Shown here: piece by piece, positions 1 to 9,019 of the stretch | Position numbering within the stretch: position 1 is the first letter of the stretch | How the letters are laid out: each line of letters opens with the position of its first letter | Source of the DNA: Flavobacteriaceae bacterium | GTDB taxonomy: Bacteria > Bacteroidota > Bacteroidia > Flavobacteriales > Flavobacteriaceae | Assembly (NCBI GenBank): GCA_018402385.1 | Contig: JAGYJA010000006.1 | Span: 273,415-337,414 of the forward strand | Direction of reading: 5' to 3' | DNA: 64,000 bases | The notes under the pieces: model-generated | Told to the model about the DNA's origin: nothing | The model's input: only the letters and a program-made list of their open reading frames with translations | Database searches by the model: none | Position numbers and translations under genes: made by a program

Positions 1-2
1 AA

Positions 3-512
3 AACAACTACTTTTGGGTAAAACCCACCAGCGAAGCCGGTTTTATTGCCAATGGTGATATACTTGAAGTGCTTGAAATTCACACTTTTAAAGATCTTTA
101 CAATTTTCGATTTGCTGAAGTGACAGTGAGAATGGTTGATTACCCAAAAATGAAGCCTTTTGAAACCGTTCTATTACTCGATACCATCAAATCTGAATCT
201 CCCTCATTGTCTTATGAGGACTCCAACAAATTGTATCAGGAAGTGATGAAGGATTATGAAGATGAAAAGTCAAAATATAAAAAATTTCTGAGTGTGAAAG
301 CCAACAAATATTTCAATGCCTTGCAAGTGAAATTTTCCTATGCCATCACCTGCCATAAATCTCAGGGAGGGCAATGGAATACGGTTTTTATCGAGCAACC
401 TTATTTACCCAACGGGATTGACAAAGAATATTTGAGGTGGCTCTATACTGCTGTCACCCGTGCGAAAGAAAAGCTTTATCTCATTGGATTTAAAGAAGAA
501 TTTTTTGAGTAA
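3..512 (+). CDS. RecD/PIF1-like ATP-dependent DNA helicase, C-terminal part
   Basis: The reading frame is open from the left window edge, so only the last 170 or so codons are present. The end carries the UvrD/RecD helicase C-terminal signature: ITCHKSQGGQW (motif V region) followed by YTAVTRAKEKLYLIGF (motif VI, with the arginine finger expected in VTRAKE). These motifs belong to superfamily 1 helicases and couple ATP hydrolysis to DNA unwinding. Walker A lies outside the window. The gene stops 42 bp before the convergent end of the nhaA gene. The family assignment is firm; the exact cellular role (recombination or repair) is inferred. Confidence 0.85.
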   Translation, partial: NNYFWVKPTSEAGFIANGDILEVLEIHTFKDLYNFRFAEVTVRMVDYPKMKPFETVLLLDTIKSESPSLSYEDSNKLYQEVMKDYEDEKSKYKKFLSVKANKYFNALQVKFSYAITCHKSQGGQWNTVFIEQPYLPNGIDKEYLRWLYTAVTRAKEKLYLIGFKEEFFE

Positions 513-554
513 GCTATTCTTTGGTTTCTTCGGTAATATCATCTGTATCTTCTT

Positions 555-1874
555 CTAATTTCCCAGAATTTTCAAATAAAAGTAACCCAAAAGTCCGGCA
601 ATGATTGATGCAGATAGAATACCCATTTTTGCTTGCGTTTCATAGATTTCACTTTCGTAAGCCAAGTCAGTTATAAATAATGACATCGTGAAACCAATTG
701 CAGCAAGAAAACCAAGCCCAAAAACATGCTTCCACCCAATACTCTTAGGCAATGTGCATATTTTGAGAAGTACCATAAGTTTGGTAAATAGAAAGATGCC
801 TGTAATTTTCCCAACAATGAGACCAAAAATCACCCCCAGTGTCACTGGGCTTTTAAAAAAGGTAAAGGCTTCAGCATCTATTGTAACCCCTGCATTTGCA
901 AACGCAAACAAAGGCAAAACAATAAAACTCACAAAAGGATGCAAAGCATGTTCCAATCTTTGAAGGGGAGGTGTTGCATCTTCTGTTAACTGAGAAAATT
1001 TTTCAATGGTTTCAGTAATCATCTCGTCTGTATGATTGTTTTTTGATTTTGATTTCAATCGGTAGCGCTTTATTTTGGAGGTTAGCAATCTAGCTTTTCG
1101 AAGAAACAATGAGGTGTTTATTCGTTTACTGGTGGGGATAGTAAAAGCAGCAAGTACTGCTGCAATGGTAGCATGAACTCCCGAAAGTAAAATTGCGAGC
1201 CACAAGCCACCGATGCCCATCACGGCATAAAAAATGGTGTTTCTTATTCCAATGCGATTTGCAAAAAAAAGAACAAGTAAAAAGAAGGCACCAAGTGCCA
1301 AATTGTTCATAGATATTTCTGAGGTGTAGAAAAAAGCAATAACTAAAACGGCTCCCAAATCATCAACAATAGCGATGGCCGTCAAAAAAACTTTAAGTGA
1401 AAGAGGTACTTTATCACCTAACAAATACAATATACCCAATGCAAAGGCGATATCTGTCGCCATTGGGATTCCCCAGCCGTCAGTGGCATCTGTTCCCTGG
1501 GTAAAAAAATAAAATATTAATGCCGGAAAGATCATTCCACCAATGGCACCAGCTACTGGCAATAATGCTCCCCTAAAACTAGCCAGTTCACCGTGCATTA
1601 ATTCTCGTTTTAATTCCAAGCCAACTAGGAAAAAGAACATAGACATCAGTCCATCGTTAATCCAATGTAATAAATTTTTCTTAATGATAAAATCTTCAAA
1701 ACCTATGTAGATATATTGTTTCCAAAAATTATGGTAACTCTCAGCAAAAGGAGAATTTGCGACAATCATAGCCAAAGAGGCTGCCACAATTAATAGAATG
1801 CCTACAGAGGTTTTTTTTTCAATAAAATGTTTGATAGGGAGGATCAGGTAGAGGTCAAGATGTGACTTTTTCAT
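555..1874 (-). CDS. nhaA: Na+/H+ antiporter NhaA
   Basis: A 439-residue polytopic membrane protein with the hallmark AIAIVDDLGAVLVIAFFYT segment, whose two adjacent aspartates form the ion-binding site in NhaA. The early stretch FFLVGLELKRELMHGEL and the late FANAGV segment are also typical. It exchanges cytoplasmic Na+ for external H+ across the inner membrane for pH and salt homeostasis, which fits a marine lifestyle. A hydrophilic loop of about 50 residues precedes the second half, as in other Bacteroidota NhaA proteins. The gene stands alone, between a convergent helicase and the ABC-F gene in the same direction. Confidence 0.95.
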   Translation of the reverse strand: MKKSHLDLYLILPIKHFIEKKTSVGILLIVAASLAMIVANSPFAESYHNFWKQYIYIGFEDFIIKKNLLHWINDGLMSMFFFLVGLELKRELMHGELASFRGALLPVAGAIGGMIFPALIFYFFTQGTDATDGWGIPMATDIAFALGILYLLGDKVPLSLKVFLTAIAIVDDLGAVLVIAFFYTSEISMNNLALGAFFLLVLFFANRIGIRNTIFYAVMGIGGLWLAILLSGVHATIAAVLAAFTIPTSKRINTSLFLRKARLLTSKIKRYRLKSKSKNNHTDEMITETIEKFSQLTEDATPPLQRLEHALHPFVSFIVLPLFAFANAGVTIDAEAFTFFKSPVTLGVIFGLIVGKITGIFLFTKLMVLLKICTLPKSIGWKHVFGLGFLAAIGFTMSLFITDLAYESEIYETQAKMGILSASIIAGLLGYFYLKILGN

Positions 1875-1976
1875 AAAAATTACTTTTTATTAAACCTCAA
1901 GTTGGTTTCAGCACAGAGACCAAAAATAAGTTTAATAAAACAGTTTAAGTATGATAAAAGTCAGTCAATCTTTAGT

Positions 1977-3848
1977 TTACTCTTCTTGCTTTAATGACAA
2001 TTCAAACCAACGTTCGGTTTTGGTTTCCAAAGTTTGAATTAAGTTTTGCAATTCCAGGGATTTTTTACTGATTTCTTCTACATCCCAATCTTGATTTAGA
2101 AAAGCAGCTTCGAGTTTTTCTTTTTCAGCTTCCAGTTTTTGTATTTCAGTTTCAAGTTTGGTAAATTCTTTTTGCTCGTTGTATGTGAGTTTTGGCGTGT
2201 TATTGTCTTTTTTCCAGGATTTTTTTGGAACTGCGTTTTCAGCTTTTTCTTCTTTGGGTTCTTTATCAGAACTGTCTTCATAAGTTCTAAAGTCACTGTA
2301 GTTGCCCGGAAAATCTTCTATGATTGCGTTTCCTCGAAAAACAAAAAGATGGTCCACAATTTTATCCATAAAATAGCGGTCGTGAGAAACCACAATCAAA
2401 CAACCGGGAAAATCCAGCAGGAAGGATTCCAGTACATTTAAAGTTACAATATCCAAATCGTTTGTGGGCTCATCAAGAATCAAAAAGTTGGGGTTTTGAA
2501 TTAAAACAGTACACAAATAGAGTCTTTTTCGCTCGCCTCCGCTCAATTTTTCAACAAAATCATATTGTTTTTTTCTATCAAACAGAAAGCGTTCCAAAAG
2601 TTGCTGTGCTGAGATTTGACGCCCTTTTTTCAACGGAATAAAATCGCCAAATTCCCTAATGACCTCAATTACTTTTTGACCTTCTTTAATTTTTATTCCA
2701 TCCTGGGTATAATAGCCAAACTGTATGGTTTCACCAATAATAACTTTACCGTTATCCGGCTGAATTTTTCCTGTGAGTATGTTTAAAAAAGTTGATTTTC
2801 CGGTACCGTTTTTTCCTATGATACCAATGCGTTCTCCTTTAATGAAGTTAAAATTAAATTTGTTTAGGATTTGCAATTCATCAAATGATTTGGAGACATT
2901 GTGAAATTCCACAATTTTACTCCCCAGGCGTTCCATATTGATTTCGAGTTCAATTTCATGGTTGCTTCTGCGTTTTCCGGCGCGTTCTTTGATCTCGTGA
3001 AAATCCTGTATGCGAGACTTACTTTTTGTAGTGCGGGCTTTGGGCTGACGTCGCATCCAGTCCAGTTCTTTTTTAAAGAGTTGTTTTGCTTTTCCGGTTT
3101 CAGCTTGTTCCGCTTCAATGCGTGCTTCTTTTTTTTCAAGATAATAAGAATAGCTTCCTTTATAACTGTAGAGTTGACCGTCTTCCAGTTCAACAATTTC
3201 GTTACAAACGCGCTCCAGAAAATACCGGTCGTGGGTGACCATAAAGAGCGTGATGCTTTCTTTTGCAAAAAAGGCTTCCAGCCATTCAATCATCTCAAGG
3301 TCTAGGTGGTTTGTGGGCTCATCAAGAATTAATAAGTCGGGTTTGCTTAGTAAAGCATTTGCCAGCGCCAGTCGTTTTTTTTGACCTCCACTCAAATCTT
3401 TTACTTTTTTTGAAAGATCATCCAGTTTTAATTTTGACAAAACTTGAGTGTAAAGTGTTTCAAAATCCCAGGCTTGGTGCGCTTCCATTTCTTCAAAAGC
3501 TTTTTGGTAAGCCTCTGCATCTTCGGGGTTTTTCAGGGCTTTCTCATAGCGGGCAATGACTTTTAGGATTTCATTGTCTGAGTCAAAAACAGTTTCTTCA
3601 ACAGTTAAACTTTCATTGAAAACAGGATCTTGTGACAAGTAAGTCACCACGATATTTTTTCTGTAAACCACTGTGCCGGAGTCTGCAGAGTCTAATCCGG
3701 CTAAAATATTAAGTATGGAGGTTTTTCCACTTCCATTTTTAGCTACAAAGCCAATTTTTTGCCCTTCATTGATTCCAAATGAAAGGTTTTCAAATAATAC
3801 TAATTCGCCGTAAGACTTAGAAATATTTTCAACTGAAAGATAATTCAC
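1977..3848 (-). CDS. ABC-F family ATPase (Uup-like)
   Basis: A soluble protein of about 623 residues with two ABC cassettes in tandem: Walker A motifs AKNGSGKTS and GKNGTGKST, signatures LSGGQKKRLALA and LSGGERKRLYLC, and Walker B LLILDEPTNHLD and FLILDEPTNDLD. A charged linker separates the cassettes and a coiled coil rich in Glu/Lys occupies roughly the last 75 residues, the Uup-type C-terminal domain. There are no membrane segments. ABC-F proteins act on ribosomes or branched DNA rather than in transport. Two consecutive GTG codons (3851 and 3848) could start it; I prefer the second because family members begin MNYLS. Which ABC-F subgroup it belongs to is less certain. Confidence 0.88.
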   Translation of the reverse strand: MNYLSVENISKSYGELVLFENLSFGINEGQKIGFVAKNGSGKTSILNILAGLDSADSGTVVYRKNIVVTYLSQDPVFNESLTVEETVFDSDNEILKVIARYEKALKNPEDAEAYQKAFEEMEAHQAWDFETLYTQVLSKLKLDDLSKKVKDLSGGQKKRLALANALLSKPDLLILDEPTNHLDLEMIEWLEAFFAKESITLFMVTHDRYFLERVCNEIVELEDGQLYSYKGSYSYYLEKKEARIEAEQAETGKAKQLFKKELDWMRRQPKARTTKSKSRIQDFHEIKERAGKRRSNHEIELEINMERLGSKIVEFHNVSKSFDELQILNKFNFNFIKGERIGIIGKNGTGKSTFLNILTGKIQPDNGKVIIGETIQFGYYTQDGIKIKEGQKVIEVIREFGDFIPLKKGRQISAQQLLERFLFDRKKQYDFVEKLSGGERKRLYLCTVLIQNPNFLILDEPTNDLDIVTLNVLESFLLDFPGCLIVVSHDRYFMDKIVDHLFVFRGNAIIEDFPGNYSDFRTYEDSSDKEPKEEKAENAVPKKSWKKDNNTPKLTYNEQKEFTKLETEIQKLEAEKEKLEAAFLNQDWDVEEISKKSLELQNLIQTLETKTERWFELSLKQEE

Positions 3849-4019
3849 CACTTTTTAAATTTTATGCAAAAGAAAGTAAAAATAAATGATTCAAAGAAAC
3901 AATTTTAGAAATCTGAGTGTTTAAATTTCCTTTGGCTTTATTGGTTTAAACTTTTGGACCATGCTTTTCAAATTCAATAATTAAAAAGCTTAAAAATTTC
4001 GTAATTAAACTCGTTAGAC

Positions 4020-4027
4020 TATATTTG
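4020..4027 (+). promoter_or_regulatory. Candidate flavobacterial -7 box for the polysaccharide export operon
   Basis: TATATTTG matches the TAnnTTTG -7 element of Bacteroidota housekeeping promoters and lies 22 bp before the export lipoprotein start codon. No clear TTG -33 element is present at the usual distance, so this rests on the -7 box alone. Confidence 0.45.
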
Positions 4028-4049
4028 TTTTGAACTTGACTTTTTAGAA

Positions 4050-4844
4050 ATGAACAAACCCCTTTTATTTTTTAGCTTGTTTGTATTACTGAGTTGTTTT
4101 TCCTGTATTCCAACAAAGAGGTTGGCTTATCTTCAACAAGATTCAAAGGATTCAGAAACAGATTTTACAATCACTAAAAAGCCTGATCCTTACCGTATTC
4201 AAGTGAATGATTTACTAAGTATAAGGATTAAATCACTGGACCAAAGTGAGGTGGGTATGTTTAATCCCATTGGGGATGAAAACCCCAATGCTACTGGAGA
4301 GGAACGACTCTACTATGATGGCTTTTTAGTTGATGCGCATGGTAATATAAGAATGCCCACTTTGGGAGAAGTTAATGTTTTAGGCTTTACTGTCGATGAA
4401 ATAAGAGAGAAGTTAGAAAAGGAATTGCTTGAAAATTACTTCAAAGAAGAGGCAAATATTTTTGTTACTGTAAAAATTGCCGGTATTAGATATACAATCA
4501 ATGGTGAAATTGGCAGCCCGGGATCAAAAATTATTTATAGAGATGAATTAACACTCATGGAAGCCATCGCAAATTCCGGTGATATTACTTTAACCGGTGA
4601 TCGCAGAGATGTGGTTATTGTAAGGCAATACCCTTATGGTCAACGAGTTCATCACATCGATTTAACCACTATAGAAGCAGTTAATTCTCCTTATTATTAT
4701 GTGAAGCCAAACGATTTAATTCTCATAAATCCTTTACCTCAAAAGTCATTTGGTTCCGGAACCACTGCGATACAATCCATCACAACAATTGCGTCCATCT
4801 TGAGTTTATTAACGACAACCATTCTATTATTTAACAGACTTTAA
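4050..4844 (+). CDS. Polysaccharide export lipoprotein (Wza/SLBB family)
   Basis: A 264-residue protein opening with a lipoprotein signal; Cys16 or Cys19 in LLSCFSC would be lipidated. The body holds a poly-export domain (YRIQVNDLLSIRIKS onward, roughly residues 45-150) and an SLBB domain (YTINGEIGSPGSK). A hydrophobic C-terminal helix (about residues 240-262) would be the outer-membrane segment. It forms the outer-membrane exit channel for capsule or exopolysaccharide. It is followed 4 bp later by the Wzc-like kinase, its usual partner, so the two are surely co-transcribed. It is shorter than E. coli Wza, as is usual in flavobacteria. Confidence 0.9.
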   Translation: MNKPLLFFSLFVLLSCFSCIPTKRLAYLQQDSKDSETDFTITKKPDPYRIQVNDLLSIRIKSLDQSEVGMFNPIGDENPNATGEERLYYDGFLVDAHGNIRMPTLGEVNVLGFTVDEIREKLEKELLENYFKEEANIFVTVKIAGIRYTINGEIGSPGSKIIYRDELTLMEAIANSGDITLTGDRRDVVIVRQYPYGQRVHHIDLTTIEAVNSPYYYVKPNDLILINPLPQKSFGSGTTAIQSITTIASILSLLTTTILLFNRL

Positions 4845-4848
4845 GACT

Positions 4849-7296
4849 ATGAATGAGGAATTTGAAATAGATCAGCTTCAAACGAATTTTGATTTTAAAG
4901 GTTTTTTATTGAAATTGGCCTCATACTGGCCTTTGTTTCTCATTTCCCTTGTCATTGCTTTTAGTATTGCATACTACATCAACGTAAGAAAGCTTCCTGT
5001 TTATCAAATGTCAAATATGATCTCTGTGAAAGATGATCAAAACCCTTTTTTTACAACAAACACGAGCCTTACGTTCAATTGGGGTGGTACGACAGATAAA
5101 GTAAATACTGCGATGGTAACCCTCAAGACCCGATCTCACAATGAAAAGGTTGTAGAGCGACTTCAATTTTATATGCGGTATTTGAAAGATGGAGAGTACC
5201 AAATGGAAAATGCCTATGCTCAAACACCCTTTATCGTTGATGTAGATACATTACAACATCAAATTTTAAACAAACAAATTACCATTCAGGTGAAGGATAC
5301 TTTGACTTACACCTTGAGTGCTTCTTTTGAACAAGGATTTTATCCCACACAAAACTACTATACCAAAGAACGAAGCAGAATTGAAATGCCCACTGAAGAT
5401 TTTGAACGTGATTTTAATTTTGGTCAAAAAGTGACCCTCCCATTTTTTAGTGGCACTATTGAAAGGTCTGAAAGAGGGTTGCAACCTGGGAAACCGTTTT
5501 ATATCGAATTTAGAAATTTTGATGGGGTGGTGTCTGGCTATAGAAACATAAACATCCAACCTGAATCTCAAGGCTCATCAGTTCTAAACTTGCTCTTAAC
5601 AGGTAACAACAAAGCAGAACTGGTTGACTATTTGAATGCTACAGTACAGGTGTTGAGTGAAGATGTTTTAGAAAGAAAAAATCTTTTTGCAACAAAAACA
5701 ATACAGTTTATTGACAGCACACTTGCGATTAAAACGGGAGAGCTCTCTGATGTTCAAAGTGAATTGGATGCATTTAAAAATGCATCATCTGTTTATGATT
5801 TGAGTACAGAGGGTCAAGAAATAAGCAATAAATTAAAAGCGCTTGATCTTCAAAAAAGCACCATAGAACAACAAATTGAATACTACAATACCCTTGAGGA
5901 ATATTTAGAAAGCAGAACAGATTACAGTTCTGTACCGGCACCATCTGTAGTGGGAATTACAGAGGCGAGCATTGTTTCTGGTGTAAGCAGAATAGTTGCG
6001 CTGGCAGAAGAACGTAATAAATTACAATATTCATTTAGAGAAGGTGCCCCGGTATTTGCAGATATAGATAGGCAGATTAATGCTGTAAAAGCTGTATTGT
6101 TTGAAAATATGACTTCCTCAAAATCTCTCAAGAGCACTGAAATCAACGACCTTAATCGAGAGATTGCAGAAGCTGAAAGAGATATAAGAAGATTGCCAAA
6201 GGAGCAACAACAATTGTTGAAAATTCAGCGGCGTTTTGATTTAAGCAACCAGGCTTACAATTTGTTTTTGGCTAAACGTAGCGAAGCAGGTCTTGTAAAA
6301 GCCGCAAACGTTAGTGATGTGATAGTCATAGATTCTGCAAAAGATATTGGCGGAGGGCAGGTGGGGCCCAACAATCAATTGAATTATGTGATGGCTGCTA
6401 TATTTGGATTTTTTATTCCTTTTGTATTTGTTTTCTTAATAGTCTTTTTTGATAATAAAATCCATACTACTCAAGAAATTAACAGACTTTCCCCCATACC
6501 GGTACTTGGTGTTGTGGGTAAAAGCAAGAGAAATGATAACCTGGTTGTTCTCAACAAACCAAAGTCTGCTATTTCAGAATCCTTTAGGTCATTGAGATCC
6601 AGTCTTCAATTTATGTATAAAAAACGAGGTATTGAAGGCACAAAAACAGTTTTGGTTACCTCTTCCGTGAGCGGTGAAGGAAAAACCTTTTGTTCAATCA
6701 ATATTGCCTCTGTTTTCGCTTTAAGCGAAAAGAGAACCATACTGTTGGGCCTTGACCTTAGAAAACCAAAAATATTTGATGATTTTAATATCAAAAATGA
6801 TAAAGGAATCGTAAATTACCTTATCAATGATGCCGGCCTGGAAGAGATTATTCAAAAAACCAATGTACATAATTTGGATATTGCCACTTCCGGACCCATA
6901 CCGCCCAATCCTTCAGAATTGATTATAGGGGAACGAATGTCAGAACTCATTGACGAGCTTTCAAAGATTTATGATTACATTGTTATTGATTCCCCGCCGC
7001 TTGCATTGGTTTCAGATGCAATGGAGTTAGTTAAATATGCAGACGCAACCATTTATGTGGTTCGTCAAAACTATACAAGAAAAGGAATGCTTGCTGTAAT
7101 AAATGATAAATACAAAACAGGAGAGGTTAAACACATTAGTTTTGTTATGAATTATTATCAGCTTAAAGCCAAATATGGATACGGCTACGGGTATGGATAT
7201 GGCTATGGATATGGCTATGGAAACTACAACAATGGTTATCACGATGACGACAAAAAAGATAATTTCATAAAAAGAATATTTAAAAAGAAAACATAA
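4849..7296 (+). CDS. Wzc-like polysaccharide co-polymerase / tyrosine autokinase
   Basis: An 815-residue protein with an N-terminal Wzz domain and two membrane helices (about residues 24-45 and 510-530) bounding a long periplasmic coiled-coil part. The cytoplasmic BY-kinase has Walker A SVSGEGKTF (about residue 607), Walker A' LLGLDLRKPK and Walker B IVIDSPP (about residue 710). The tail has eight alternating Tyr-Gly pairs followed by an Asp/Lys-rich end; such tyrosine clusters are the autophosphorylation sites in this family. It controls chain length and export together with the Wza-like protein directly upstream. A separate phosphatase gene is not visible nearby. Confidence 0.92.
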   Translation: MNEEFEIDQLQTNFDFKGFLLKLASYWPLFLISLVIAFSIAYYINVRKLPVYQMSNMISVKDDQNPFFTTNTSLTFNWGGTTDKVNTAMVTLKTRSHNEKVVERLQFYMRYLKDGEYQMENAYAQTPFIVDVDTLQHQILNKQITIQVKDTLTYTLSASFEQGFYPTQNYYTKERSRIEMPTEDFERDFNFGQKVTLPFFSGTIERSERGLQPGKPFYIEFRNFDGVVSGYRNINIQPESQGSSVLNLLLTGNNKAELVDYLNATVQVLSEDVLERKNLFATKTIQFIDSTLAIKTGELSDVQSELDAFKNASSVYDLSTEGQEISNKLKALDLQKSTIEQQIEYYNTLEEYLESRTDYSSVPAPSVVGITEASIVSGVSRIVALAEERNKLQYSFREGAPVFADIDRQINAVKAVLFENMTSSKSLKSTEINDLNREIAEAERDIRRLPKEQQQLLKIQRRFDLSNQAYNLFLAKRSEAGLVKAANVSDVIVIDSAKDIGGGQVGPNNQLNYVMAAIFGFFIPFVFVFLIVFFDNKIHTTQEINRLSPIPVLGVVGKSKRNDNLVVLNKPKSAISESFRSLRSSLQFMYKKRGIEGTKTVLVTSSVSGEGKTFCSINIASVFALSEKRTILLGLDLRKPKIFDDFNIKNDKGIVNYLINDAGLEEIIQKTNVHNLDIATSGPIPPNPSELIIGERMSELIDELSKIYDYIVIDSPPLALVSDAMELVKYADATIYVVRQNYTRKGMLAVINDKYKTGEVKHISFVMNYYQLKAKYGYGYGYGYGYGYGYGNYNNGYHDDDKKDNFIKRIFKKKT

Positions 7297-7354
7297 AAAT
7301 GTAAGACCTTCTTCAAGGAACTCTCAATTATTGAATTAAACCAATTACTGCAAA

Positions 7355-7951
7355 ATGTTGTCATTAAAGCAACAAATTTTAAAAAGAACATTTGATATTA
7401 CTGTTTCTTTTTTAGTATTGTTAATACTAATATTTCCATTAATTTTGTTGCTTTTAATATCAAGAATCAATCTTGGATTATCGGGACTTTTTGTTCAAAA
7501 TAGAATTGGAAAAAACGGTAGGGTTTTTAAAATGTATAAAATTAGAACCCTCAAGGGTCAAAAACAACATTCCATTGAAGAGATTGAAAGTCATCAAACA
7601 AAGTGGGGGCGTTGGTTAAGAAAAACAAAACTTGATGAATTACCACAACTTTATAATGTTCTTAAAGGCGATATGAGTCTGGTGGGTCCAAGACCCGATT
7701 TACCCGGTTATGCAGATAAACTTGAAGGTGATGACCGTATCATCTTAACGCTAAGACCCGGTATAACAGGCCCAGCTACTTTAAAATATAAAAACGAAGA
7801 CCTATTGCTTAAGGATAAAAGCAATCCTCAGCAATTCAATGATCAAGTTATCTGGCCTGATAAGGTTAAAATAAATAAAGAATACATTGAAAACTGGACA
7901 TTTTTTAATGATTTAAATTACATTTTTCAATCTGTGCTTTTAAGTAAATAA
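7355..7951 (+). CDS. Initiating sugar transferase (small phosphoglycosyltransferase, PglC/WcaJ C-domain type)
   Basis: A 198-residue monotopic membrane protein. A hydrophobic re-entrant segment spans residues 14-36, followed by the family motifs VQNRIGKNGRVFKMYKIRTL, KTKLDELPQLYNVLKGDM (containing the catalytic Asp-Glu pair) and SLVGPRPD. It transfers a sugar phosphate from a UDP-sugar to undecaprenyl phosphate, the first committed step of repeat-unit assembly at the inner membrane. It lies 58 bp after the Wzc gene and before the sugar-nucleotide genes. A second, long-form enzyme of the same superfamily is at 26940-28325, so the two may start different glycans. The sugar specificity cannot be read from sequence. 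Confidence 0.88.
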   Translation: MLSLKQQILKRTFDITVSFLVLLILIFPLILLLLISRINLGLSGLFVQNRIGKNGRVFKMYKIRTLKGQKQHSIEEIESHQTKWGRWLRKTKLDELPQLYNVLKGDMSLVGPRPDLPGYADKLEGDDRIILTLRPGITGPATLKYKNEDLLLKDKSNPQQFNDQVIWPDKVKINKEYIENWTFFNDLNYIFQSVLLSK

Positions 7952-8040
7952 GTTACAATTATAGTGAGCTGTTTTTAAAACCTGTGACCCCTGGTAAATA
8001 GCTTTCAATTAAATAATTTTGGGTCAAAATTTTTCAGCAA

Positions 8041-9018
8041 ATGCTATACAATTCAAACTATCACAATCAAGATTTATCAAAATTTGCTTTTTTAATTACA
8101 GGAGGAGCGGGCTTTATAGGCTCAAACTTAGTGGGTTATTTACTTAAATATGGAGCGGGAAAAGTAAGAGTTTTAGACAATCTTGCAACAGGCTTTAAAA
8201 CAAATCTTTCAGAGTTTGAAGACTTGCCAAATTTTGAATTCTTTGAAGGTGACATACGGGATTTGGAAACCTGTAAAAAAGCGATGGAGGGTATTGATTA
8301 TGTTTCACATCAAGCGGCTTTGGGCTCTGTACCGCGTTCAATTAATGACCCCATCACTTCAAACAACGTCAATATAACGGGATTTCTCAATATGCTGGTA
8401 GCTCAAAAAGAATCTTCAACTGTAAAACGACTCATCTATGCAGCATCAAGCTCCACCTATGGTGACAGTAAAAAGCTTCCTAAAGTTGAAGATGAAATTG
8501 GCAAGCCCTTATCACCTTATGCTGTCACTAAATATGTGAATGAGCTTTATGCTGATGTATTTTACAAGTCTTATAAAACAGCAAGCATTGGTTTACGATA
8601 TTTTAATGTTTTTGGGCCCAAACAAAGCCCCACAGGAGCTTATGCTGCCGTGATACCTTTATTTATGCAATCATTAAAAGATCAAAAGTCACCCACCATC
8701 AATGGCGATGGTGAACAAACACGTGATTTCACTTTTGTTGAAAATGCTGTTCAGGCAAATGTAAAAGCGTTTTTTGCACCTGAAAATGCTGTAAATCAAG
8801 TTTATAATGTAGCATTTGGGGAACGCATCAGTTTAAACGATTTATGGAGTGATTTGAAAGATATTTCAGGAATTAATTTAGAAGCCCTTTACGGTCCCGA
8901 TAGAGTGGGTGATGTAAGAGATTCATTGGCAGATATATCAAAGGCAAAGTCACTCTTGGGATACAAACCTGAATTTAATGTAAAACAAGGACTTAAAGTA
9001 ACCTGGGAGGTATTTTAA
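8041..9018 (+). CDS. tviC: UDP-N-acetylglucosamine 4-epimerase, TviC/WbpP type SDR
   Basis: A 325-residue extended short-chain dehydrogenase. The NAD-binding GGAGFIGSN begins near residue 21, the active site has SSSTYG and Tyr-x3-Lys in PYAVTKYVNELY, and the substrate loop reads FNVFGPKQSP. The sequence HQAALGSVPRSI and the end RVGDVRDSLADISKAK closely recall TviC/WbpP, which interconvert UDP-GlcNAc(A) and UDP-GalNAc(A). The matching dehydrogenase (TviB type) lies at 62614-63999, unusually far away. The next gene, rfbB, starts 2 bp after its stop, so this is part of an operon. Assignment to the SDR sugar epimerases is certain, the exact substrate probable. Confidence 0.85.
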   Translation: MLYNSNYHNQDLSKFAFLITGGAGFIGSNLVGYLLKYGAGKVRVLDNLATGFKTNLSEFEDLPNFEFFEGDIRDLETCKKAMEGIDYVSHQAALGSVPRSINDPITSNNVNITGFLNMLVAQKESSTVKRLIYAASSSTYGDSKKLPKVEDEIGKPLSPYAVTKYVNELYADVFYKSYKTASIGLRYFNVFGPKQSPTGAYAAVIPLFMQSLKDQKSPTINGDGEQTRDFTFVENAVQANVKAFFAPENAVNQVYNVAFGERISLNDLWSDLKDISGINLEALYGPDRVGDVRDSLADISKAKSLLGYKPEFNVKQGLKVTWEVF

Positions 9019-9019
9019 T

